The position numbers and the translations under genes are program-made. Below the pieces are notes generated by a model. That model saw only the letters and a program-made list of their open reading frames with translations, did not search any database and was not told where the DNA came from. 64,000 nt of DNA. Origin: Symbiodinium natans (taxonomy: Eukaryota; Sar; Dinophyceae; Suessiales; Symbiodiniaceae). Location of the stretch: assembly GCA_905221605.1 (NCBI GenBank), contig CAJNDS010002081.1:28501-92500 (forward strand). Direction: 5' to 3'. This document shows positions 57,959-64,000 of this stretch, one piece after another; within the stretch, counting starts at the first letter, position 1, and every line of letters starts with the position of its first letter.

Positions 57959-58036
57959 CCAGTGTCCTTCTCTGGGTAGAATTCGCCAATCGTCTTGAGG
58001 TTGACACCCCCATGGACCATGGCGGTTCCTCGCAGG
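57959..58036 (-). CDS. Putative exon ending at a telomeric donor
   Basis: Reads LRGTAMVHGGVNLKTIGEFY then PEKDTG and ends ACTGG|GTTTAG. The sense strand then enters TTTAGGG/CCCTAAA. Confidence 0.55.
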
Positions 58037-58102
58037 CTTCATGCCCAGATATAATCCGGCTGAAAGCACAAAAACGCCTCAAACGAGCAAAAACACCTCG
58101 AC

Positions 58103-58397
58103 CTAGGCCCTTTTTGATTCCCATCATGCTCCATTCTGGGACCACCAGGTATGCTGGCCACAAAGTTCCTGACAGCTCCCAGGCAAACACCGCGCCTGAT
58201 GACATCCAACAGGTGAACGACAAGGTCTCAACTTCGTTAGTGTCGCTGTGGACGATGTCCAACTGAACGGGGTGAGGGCTTTGGACCGTGTGAAGGGACT
58301 CTGATGCCGTACAATCACGACACTCCAAGCAACAGCAACAAAAAACCTTGAGCAGACGCAACAGAAAGGAGGAATGGGCACACTGTAATGAGTACAA
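58103..58397 (-). CDS. Putative exon, unknown protein
   Basis: About 95 open codons: QLDIVHSDTNEVETLSFTCW then MSSGAVFAWELSGTLWPAYL and VVPEWSMMGIKKGL, ending GGCCTAG|GTCGAG. The upstream part has VFCCCCLECRDC. Likely same gene as 57959-58036. Confidence 0.6.
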
Positions 58398-58438
58398 CGA
58401 GTATCCGAAGGCAAATCGCGGGGAGGGGGAGGTTTCTA

Positions 58439-58600
58439 TTGTGAGAAGTATCTTTGAGAGGACCTTGTTTCACGACTAACGCAACCAGCAAGCAGACTAA
58501 AAAGCTTTAAGCAACCTCGTGCCCCTGAAGAAAAAGGGTTCCTCGGGCACTCTTCCATCTCACATGCAAGTGGGCTGAACCGCATCATGCCTGTAGACCT
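58439..58600 (-). CDS. Putative terminal exon
   Basis: Reads MMRFSPLACEMEECPRNPFS then SGARGCLKLFSLLAGCVSRE and stops at TAG (58441..58439 region). Preceded by CCCCCAG|GTCTACAG. Confidence 0.5.
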
Positions 58601-58695
58601 GGGGGTTTGCGAGAATAGGGGACTTTTCATAATATAGACCCCCAAGTAGTAAGATTCCTTTCGAATAAGGACCCCAATAGGATACCCCCAATCCC
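58601..58695 (-). mobile_element. Short intron-like element
   Basis: GGGGGTATCCTATTGGGG at one end and CCCCTATTCTCGCAAACCCCC at the other (minus). The ORF stays open across it. Upstream frames MAEIGNQRSRD or RLVLTQWPKS (58723-58690) are both possible. Confidence 0.4.
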
Positions 58696-58857
58696 TCGAG
58701 CGCTGATTACCGATTTCGGCCATTGCGTGAGGACCAGACGCCTGCTGCTGCTGGTTGAATAGATCAACCCAACTTCAACCCCGAAACCTCAGACCTTTGC
58801 CCTGCACCCTAAACCCTAAAACCCTAAACCCTATACCCTAAGCCCTAAACCCTAAAC

Positions 58858-58972
58858 CCACACATTTGGCAGCCAGAGGGCAGAATCCACGTGGTCTTGG
58901 CAGTTCGTTCCTGGCCGTTTTTGGCCCAGAGAGCCCAGGCCCATGGCTACGCTGGCGCCCCTACTTGGAGTT
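58858..58972 (-). CDS. Putative exon ending at a telomeric donor
   Basis: Reads GASVAMGLGSLGQKRPGTNC then QDHVDSALWLPNV and TGTGTGG|GTTTAG. If not spliced the telomere unit provides a TAG stop. Confidence 0.5.
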
Positions 58973-59068
58973 TAGGGTCTAGGGTCTAGGGTCTAGGGCT
59001 TAGGGTTTAGGGTTTAGGGTTTAGGGTTTAGGGTGTAGGGTTTAGGGTTTAGGGTTTAGGGTTTAGGG
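58973..59068 (+). repeat. TTTAGGG/TCTAGGG array
   Basis: Three TCTAGGG units then TTTAGGG with one TGTAGGG. Confidence 0.92.
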
Positions 59069-59173
59069 TTCATGGGTGCTTAAAACCCCAATCAGAAGTC
59101 TACTTATAGCCTACGTCGGGGACTTAGGGGAGTTATAAGTACAGTTATAGTTTGGGGGTATAAGTACCCATGC
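59069..59173. mobile_element. Family H short element
   Basis: TTCATGGGTGCTTA / TAAGTACCCATG inverted ends. The flanking CACCTCCGAGTATGAC matches AACCTCCGAGCATGACC next to the related 43.61-43.68 kb copy. A third copy starts at about 52173. Confidence 0.6.
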
Positions 59174-59274
59174 ACCTCCGAGTATGACATTGTGAAATAC
59201 TTGTATGGGAACTTCTCTAAATTATGCCCCCTCTTGGGGTTACCATATTATAAGGTGGCCCCCAAAAGGGGTCC

Positions 59275-59481
59275 TTATTTTTGGAAACTGACCAAACAAC
59301 CCTGCCTGTAAACAACTATACAATCCTCATAGTCATGCATTCTGAATGAAAACCCCAAAATGCCCCGAAACAACACCCCCAAGATAGCAGCGGAGAGGAC
59401 TAAGCCCTCGCGCCTGTCTGCGTCATGAACGTCAGGCTCCAGCCTTGGACATTGCGTAGGGGATGTCAGGATGTCGGGCAT
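59275..59481 (-). CDS. Small membrane protein or exon, 68 aa
   Basis: MPDILTSPTQCPRLEPDVHD then LVLSAAILGVLFRGILGFSF and HDYEDCIVVY. One hydrophobic helix. A GC donor (TTTACAG|GCAGGG) could end it. Confidence 0.45.
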   Translation of the reverse strand: MPDILTSPTQCPRLEPDVHDADRREGLVLSAAILGVLFRGILGFSFRMHDYEDCIVVYRQGCLVSFQK

Positions 59482-59619
59482 AGGTTTTAAGGGCTTGGGG
59501 TTCAGGATTTAGGATTTAAGATTTTGGATGTAGGGCTTAGACTTTAGGATGCAATAAGATTTGCTTTGTTTTAGCTTTGGGTTTGAGAAAATTCCAAAAA
59601 AACATCTTTGCTTGATAAG

Positions 59620-59735
59620 ATGTTTTCGAGTAAAACTTGCGTGTGGCTGGGGTTTTCTGAAGTTTCAGGCTAGGCCGCCACAGATAAGAGCGCTTCTGGA
59701 AAATTAGGACTTTTCCTCCGTCAACTTGGTCCGAC
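59620..59735 (-). CDS. Exon after family E element
   Basis: TATACTAG| then LSDQVDGGKVLIFQKRSYLW and RPSLKLQKTPATRKFYSK. Probably continues the 59.84-59.99 kb exon. Confidence 0.5.
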
Positions 59736-59842
59736 AACTAGTATAGGTTTTTTTTTGTTGGGGGGGGGGGGGTTGTTATAGTATAAATATAGAGGGACCA
59801 GAAGGGAATACTATTAGCAATTATTCCGACCCTATATTAGTT
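59736..59842 (-). mobile_element. Family E introner-like element
   Basis: Termini AACTAGTATAGG / CCTATATTAGTT. Shares GGGAATACTATTAGCAAT and TATTCCGACCC with copies at 62.47-62.54 and 20.82-20.88 kb. Lies between two minus-strand exons. Confidence 0.65.
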
Positions 59843-59993
59843 ATGGGCTCAGGTTTGGGTGAAGGCCTTAGGGTCTTTCCAGGGCTGGAGGTTGCAGGAA
59901 ACACAGCTTTATGTAAATCCTTTAGTTCCTTCCCCCAGTCTTCTCTCCGGGCTGCCGCTACAGGACGTCGGGGCTCTCTTGGTACGGGTGGAT
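59843..59993 (-). CDS. Exon before family E element
   Basis: Reads VPREPRRPVAAARREDWGKE then LKDLHKAVFPATSSPGKTLR and PSPKPEP. Basic, Pro-rich. Confidence 0.55.
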
Positions 59994-60069
59994 TTAGGGT
60001 TTACGGTTTAGGGTTTGGGGTTTGGAGTTTAGGGTTTAGGCTTTTCGGGTTTCGGGTTCAGTTCAACCG

Positions 60070-60243
60070 CTACACGTCTTGGTGAGCAGCGAGAAACCAC
60101 ACCCTCTGACCCTGTGGACTACGGACTTCGGAACACTGGCCTGACCCCAGCCATCGCCCCGCTTTGCGGCTTCGTGCTTGGGGCTCAAGGTGAAGCACGA
60201 GGCCCATCTTCCTGCACCCTTGAAACTGTACGACTACATTCTA
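60070..60243 (-). CDS. Putative terminal exon
   Basis: Reads FQGCRKMGLVLHLEPQARSR then KAGRWLGSGQCSEVRSPQGQ and RVWFLAAHQDV, then TAG (60072..60070). About 55 codons, no ATG until internal, so an exon. Confidence 0.6.
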
Positions 60244-60459
60244 TACTCCCCCTAAAACCTGAATAAAAGCTATTTTTATATAAACACGAATTTAAAAAGA
60301 ATTCCCAAGAGGGATATAGCATTGATATAGCATTACATCCATCTCGGCCAAGCTCCGCACACTAGACCTAAGCCCAACCCCAAACTGGCAACACATGGCT
60401 CCAACCCCCCACCCCTCTTGCCAACCTCGGAGCCCGCAACCGCTCTCCACAACAACAAG

Positions 60460-60575
60460 TGGTTTAGGGCTTAGGGTTTAGGGTTTAGGGTTTAGGGTTT
60501 AGGGTTTAGGGTTTAGGGTTTAGGGTTTAGGGTTTAGGGTTTAGGGTTTAGGGTTTACGGTTTAGGGTTTAGGGG
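60460..60575 (+). repeat. TTTAGGG array
   Basis: About 16 heptamers. The 60244-60455 flank holds a weak minus frame. Confidence 0.94.
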
Positions 60576-60715
60576 TACGTGTAAGGGCACATGCAGACCC
60601 CGAAATCCCAGGATAGAACAAGCACATTGGCGAGGCCCGCGCTGTCCGCAGACAGCTGAAAGTTCCTGGATATGAGTTTCCGTGGGTTTAGGTTTGAGGT
60701 CCCAGGGTTGAGGGT

Positions 60716-60985
60716 TTAGAGATTGGGACGCTGACGCCCTGGAATAGATTGGTGGTATGGTCGGTAAAGAATGCCAGGTGGTAAGGCAGAGCGCGGCACA
60801 CATAGCGAAGTCGTGTGCAGAATGCGCGGCGCGAATGCCGATGGATCGCTGTTGTTATGCGGACCGCGCGAGGGTGCTTTCTCTCTTAGTTTCACAGCCT
60901 GCTCTGGGCTAAGCTGAAATTCAGGGGTTCCCAGCGGGTACCCTACATGGAGAGAGTCCTCTGCCCGTCCACCAAGATGCGGTCG
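60716..60985 (-). CDS. Hypothetical protein segment, 89 codons open
   Basis: Minus frame bounded by TGA at 60988 and TAA at 60718..60716, with no ATG: HVGYPLGTPEFQLSPEQAVK then LREKAPSRGPHNNSDPSAFA and PRILHTTSLCVPRSALPPGI. A second frame just upstream (TGVTAQAQSIVDDRILVDGQ, 61022-60963) suggests an adjoining exon. Confidence 0.6.
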   Translation of the reverse strand, partial: RPHLGGRAEDSLHVGYPLGTPEFQLSPEQAVKLREKAPSRGPHNNSDPSAFAPRILHTTSLCVPRSALPPGILYRPYHQSIPGRQRPNL

Positions 60986-61186
60986 TCAACGATCGATTGG
61001 GCCTGCGCAGTGACTCCCGTCAAGAACCCCAGGCTCCAAATGTAAGAATCTTAAGAACCCTAACAACGTGGAGAGAGACAGAGAAAAATAGGAACTTCTC
61101 GAAAATTTGGATGCCCCGTCTTTTGGTCCAGGCATAGCAATTCGAGAGTGTTGGGGCATGCACGGGGCTGGGAAACAAGTACCCAG

Positions 61187-61309
61187 CTACCCTTGTGGCA
61201 CGCACGCAGAAGTAGCAAAGAAAGTCTGAAGCCTACGAATCCCCATCCGCGCCGTTACAAGCCCGATGATGTAGATGATGAGGCCGATGGCGACGACCCT
61301 GGTGGCTAG
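61187..61309 (-). CDS. Putative exon with membrane helix
   Basis: Reads ATRVVAIGLIIYIIGLVTAR then MGIRRLQTFFATSACVPQG. Ends at TAG 61189..61187 or at a donor CAAGG|GTAGCT. Confidence 0.6.
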   Translation of the reverse strand, partial: LATRVVAIGLIIYIIGLVTARMGIRRLQTFFATSACVPQG

Positions 61310-61459
61310 TGCTTAGGGTTTCGGTTCAGGGTGTAGGGTGTGGGGTTTAGTGTTTAGGGTTTAGGGGGGAGTTTACGGGGGGTTCGGGGGGGGTTGTTTC
61401 GGGGGTTCAGGGGGATTTAGGGGGGTTTAGGGTGTGGGAGGGTTTGGGATTTAGATCAG

Positions 61460-61533
61460 GGATTCGTTGGCATCTCATTCTACGGATGGGGTGAAGTTGC
61501 TGGAGCCATGATGCTTGCTAACCTTCATGGCAG
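61460..61533 (+). CDS. Exon 1 of plus-strand membrane protein
   Basis: Acceptor GATCAG|GGATTC, donor ATGGCAG|GTTCTC. Reads GFVGISFYGWGEVAGAMMLA then NLHG. Phase 2 at the donor. Confidence 0.65.
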
Positions 61534-61650
61534 GTTCTCTTAACCCAAAAAACTCCCTAAACCCTAAACCCTAAACCCTAAACCCCAAACCCTAAACCCC
61601 AAACCCCAAACCCTAAACCCTAAACCCTAAACCCTATATGCTAAGCTCAG
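61534..61650 (+). repeat. Intron containing a CCCTAAA tract
   Basis: GT...AG bounds (GTTCTC ... AGCTCAG) enclose about 80 bp of CCCTAAA/CCCCAAA. Removing it joins the two flanking exons in phase. Confidence 0.65.
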
Positions 61651-61786
61651 TTCCAAGAGGTATGGGTCCTGGTACGGGCTTGAGGTTGCAGTAGGTGGCG
61701 TCACTGGATTTGGGCGTTTTTGGGCTCTAGCACACAGTCGTAATCCCACATGTAAGGCATCTGCTTGGAGGGTGTTGGCAGCTTAG
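61651..61786 (+). CDS. Exon 2 (terminal) of plus-strand membrane protein
   Basis: Acceptor GCTCAG|TTCC completes a Ser codon, then reads SKRYGSWYGLEVAVGGVTGF and GRFWALAHSRNPTCKASAWR to TAG (61784-61786). Gly/aromatic-rich hydrophobic segment. Confidence 0.65.
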
Positions 61787-62098
61787 GGAAGGTGGGAAGG
61801 ATTTAGGTTTAGGGTTGCGAGCTTCGGCTTTAGGGAACCCGAAACAGAACCTTCCACTCACAGTCTTCTGCCGACATGTGCTACAGACTCTGCCAATTAG
61901 CCACTCCTAGCGCTCTGGACCGTAATTAAACTAACGCATCAACTACCTGAGGCCGTCACCTTAAACCCTAAACCCGACCCGAAACTCCCCGAAACCCTGA
62001 ACCTCTGAGTATTTGGAGTTTTTTAACGTTCAAAAACCCTAGAAGCCCTCGAGTGAGGCTCATGGACAATCAGGGCCAAGCCGCACGCACCCTATGCC

Positions 62099-62172
62099 TG
62101 TGTTGACCTTGGCCGCGAGGTTGCAAGCGCATCCTGCACAAGCTCGGAGAGGCGCAACACGACACTCGATTC
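62099..62172 (-). CDS. Putative exon
   Basis: Reads ESSVVLRLSELVQDALATSR then PRSTQ with a GC donor (ACACAG|GCATAG). Another minus frame with CAGCAC is open. Confidence 0.45.
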
Positions 62173-62187
62173 CGGGGTTCGGGGTTA

Positions 62188-62278
62188 AGCCCTAAACCCT
62201 AAACCCTAAACCCTAAACCCTAAACCCTAAACCCTAAACCCTAAACCCTAAACCCTAAACCCTAAACCCTAAACCCTA
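62188..62278 (-). repeat. CCCTAAA array
   Basis: About 12 perfect heptamers. Confidence 0.95.
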
Positions 62279-62440
62279 CGACTTCGGCGAATCCGCAGTG
62301 TAACAACGGGTCGGTCCTTGCTCGCACATGCCGGCTTTGGCCAGAGGCGTCACTACCCCAAACTGGACCCGCCGATGGCAAGAACTAGTAAACTGCGGAC
62401 ACGGCATGATGCATACAAGGCTTCGGAGCCTTTAGAATTA
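62279..62440 (-). CDS. Two putative minus exons next to a CCCTAAA array
   Basis: 62440-62351 reads SKGSEALYASCRVRSLLVLA then IGGSSLG. 62345-62279 reads VTPLAKAGMCEQGPTRCYTA then DSPKS and TCGTAGG|GTTTAG at the array. A stop between them means an intron or frameshift. Confidence 0.45.
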
Positions 62441-62447
62441 GCATGGG

Positions 62448-62540
62448 GGTCTAGGGGTTCGTAGGGCAGGATATATAGGGGCCATAAGGGGATACTGTTA
62501 GTAACCATTCCGACCCCTACATTACGCCGCGACAAATTCG
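62448..62540. mobile_element. Family E element
   Basis: TAGGGG..TATATAGGGGCC then GGGATACTGTTAGTAACCAT and TCCGACCCCTACATTAC; weak inverted ends. Confidence 0.5.
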
Positions 62541-62576
62541 GACTGGACACTGCCCCCCTCGAAATGAGCCCGCTAG

Positions 62577-62753
62577 TGACCCCGGCAAGCGTGGCGACTC
62601 TGTGGCAACACTCCTCATGGGGCAGCTTCGGTTGTCAAACCCTCGCCCATTCCGTCACAGCACGAAGCCTCCCTCGGAGAATGGCTTGGGGATGCATCAC
62701 AAAAAGAGGCGATTGCAGCAAAGGATGCCACGGTGCTGCTGCGGGGAGTCAAG
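62577..62753 (+). CDS. Exon of plus-strand gene
   Basis: Plus frame SVVKPSPIPSQHEASLGEWL then GDASQKEAIAAKDATVLLRG and VK, ending GTCAAG|GTATGT, a strong donor. Open back to a TGA at about 62578; no ATG. Confidence 0.65.
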
Positions 62754-62800
62754 GTATGTTTATGCCCCATGTCTTTGGCTTCATTCTGGTGTGAGTTCAG

Positions 62801-62869
62801 GAGAAGCAGATCTCTTCAAGTGCACGAAAGGCTCTGGCTCAGCGAGCTTCTGACATCATGGGCCCCTGA
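62801..62869 (+). CDS. Terminal exon of the same plus-strand gene
   Basis: After the 47-nt intron (GTATGT ... GTTCAG) the phase-0 join reads EKQISSSARKALAQRASDIM then GP and TGA (62867-62869). Basic helical tail. Confidence 0.65.
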   Translation, partial: EKQISSSARKALAQRASDIMGP

Positions 62870-63054
62870 TGTCTCCAACGTAGATCGTTCGAATCAGGGT
62901 TTAGGGAGTAGGTGAGCTAGTACGTGTCTAGGTCTACTATGTACAACAAATATATCAATTTATATACATATATTACAAGTACAAATACGAGTATAAAAAA
63001 AGAATGTGTATATATATATATAAACGAATATACATATACATTGCATGTATAAGA

Positions 63055-63186
63055 ATTCGCGGGGCTCGTGTGAAAGTGCCCCACAACCCTGGCCCGCCCA
63101 CGAACGCTTCACCTTTCACTCGGGACAGATCTGGAGCACCGTCTTGGCGCGGTTGGGCAGCCCATAGATGCTTCCATCCTCGTCAG
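63055..63186 (+). CDS. Putative exon
   Basis: Reads KVPHNPGPPTNASPFTRDRS then GAPSWRGWAAHRCFHPRQ, ending CGTCAG|GTCTGC. If unspliced the frame runs to 63258. Confidence 0.5.
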
Positions 63187-63390
63187 GTCTGCAGAAGGGT
63201 GCCCCAAACGCCCCTGGCGAAAGGAATCTATAGCCCTCCAGCTATTGACGTTTTATGATTGACTTGCGGGAAATTCCTTAATCTTCCGCAGCTACGACAA
63301 CCTGACCCCGCAAAAAAGATGATGATTCGACTCTCTTTTCGCCGGTTGCAGGGTCAGGGTGCTGGAGGTGCAACGCCGCAACGACGTCTG

Positions 63391-63603
63391 TCATCGGCAT
63401 TTTGGACTAAGCCGGCTTAGGGGTGCAAGGCTTCGTAGTTCATGGTTCAAGGTTTCAGATGTATTAAGGGAACAGAATGTGTTGATTGTTTTGCTATAGA
63501 GTCGTGTCAAGATGTCCGATTTGCGCTGCATGGGCATTAAGGCAGCGTGGCAAACTCCAAACCACCCGGGCCTGTCAGCTACTACTTGAAGGCTCATGTG
63601 CAT
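63391..63603 (-). CDS. Hypothetical protein, 70 aa
   Basis: MHMSLQVVADRPGWFGVCHA then MPMQRKSDILTRLYSKTINT and LNTSETLNHELRSLAPLSRL. Complete ATG-to-TGA. A plus frame (VLEVQRRNDVCHRHFGLSRL) overlaps and cannot be excluded. Confidence 0.4.
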   Translation of the reverse strand: MHMSLQVVADRPGWFGVCHAALMPMQRKSDILTRLYSKTINTFCSLNTSETLNHELRSLAPLSRLSPKCR

Positions 63604-63711
63604 AGTGATCCGTAGGGCTGTAAGTGGTCCCGAATGAGCTTGTCACCAGTACCTCGATGGCCCAGCCTACGTTTTGGGTCTAGAGTCCAGGTGTCAAGGT
63701 CTTAGGCTTTA

Positions 63712-63760
63712 CTAAACCCTCAACCCTAAACCCTAAACCCTAAACCCTAAACCCGAAACA
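63712..63760 (-). repeat. CCCTAAA tract
   Basis: Six heptamers with one CCCGAAA. Confidence 0.88.
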
Positions 63761-63761
63761 C

Positions 63762-63884
63762 CCGAAGGGTTTGCGGGGGTGTTGGGCTTCAGGGCTCCCG
63801 GGTCCACCATCCCACATCCAACGCCAACCCAAGGAGTCTCCCGCTGTCTGGCCTCGGCCATGACAGCCCCCTGCCTCGGAAAGG
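63762..63884 (-). CDS. Putative exon
   Basis: Reads GAVMAEARQRETPWVGVGCG then MVDPGALKPNTPANPSG, up to the CCCTAAA tract edge. Confidence 0.5.
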
Positions 63885-64000
63885 GGTTTAGGGTTTCGGG
63901 ATTCGGGCTTAGGGTTCGGGGAAAGTTTCGAGGAGTTTCAATCTTCGCTTTGCAGGGGCTTGAGGTTTAGGGTTTAGAGGAACCCCGCAGAATGCCTACT

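Noticed and set aside
1-64000. True chromosome end (telomere)
   Set aside because: Tracts are short, interstitial, in both orientations and surrounded by unique sequence on both sides.
1-64000. Dinoflagellate spliced-leader relic (TTTTGGCTCAAG)
   Set aside because: I looked for the motif near gene starts and did not see a convincing copy; a proper search with mismatches is needed.
1-64000. tRNA, rRNA or other structured RNA genes
   Set aside because: No cloverleaf or rRNA core sequence was recognised by eye; tRNAscan and Rfam searches would decide.

Overview
The window looks like nuclear DNA of a dinoflagellate. There is no bacterial-style operon layout, rRNA, tRNA or phage module. Coding sequence comes in short GC-rich exons (about 35-820 nt) with G-rich codon use, GT and non-canonical GC/GA donors, and AG|G acceptors. 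One gene (11.7-7.4 kb, minus strand) resembles a family of polytopic membrane proteins with Cys-rich ectodomains that I associate with Symbiodiniaceae-like dinoflagellates. Nearly every unique segment is separated from the next by runs of the telomere-type heptamer TTTAGGG (or TTTAGGGG, TTTGGGG, TTGAGGG, TTTATAGGG variants), in both orientations, roughly once per kilobase.

Layout. 0-2.0 kb: a minus-strand partial gene and a large TG/TGTGTC microsatellite. 2.2-7.0 kb: telomere-type arrays, a tandemly duplicated 57-nt exon, AT-rich satellites. 7.4-11.9 kb: the polytopic membrane-protein gene, interrupted by three short TIR elements (introner-like) and several telomere-type tracts. 12-29 kb: isolated exons among arrays, microsatellites and TIR elements. 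30-34.4 kb: three satellite or inverted-repeat blocks (a 100-bp GC-rich satellite, a large inverted-repeat element carrying a broken ORF, and a 31-bp hairpin satellite). 37.9-40.2 kb: a block of eight related palindromes mixed with simple repeats and poly-C tracts. 41-61.3 kb: many exons, almost all on the minus strand. 61.4-63.2 kb: plus-strand genes, then minus again at the right end.

The most notable idea is that telomere-type tracts and short TIR elements behave as introns. Two joins that remove a telomere-type tract keep the reading frame with GT-AG boundaries (61.53/61.65 kb and 55.27/55.06 kb). Several exons end exactly at GG|GTTTAG or begin at TTTAG|G, so the heptamer itself can supply splice sites. 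Short TIR elements sit between exons, sometimes with target duplications that form the splice sites.

Limits: exon calls were made by eye from reading frames and splice motifs. Strand and boundaries are uncertain for many, since GC-rich DNA is often open on both strands. Most proteins could not be named. No homology search or RNA data was available.
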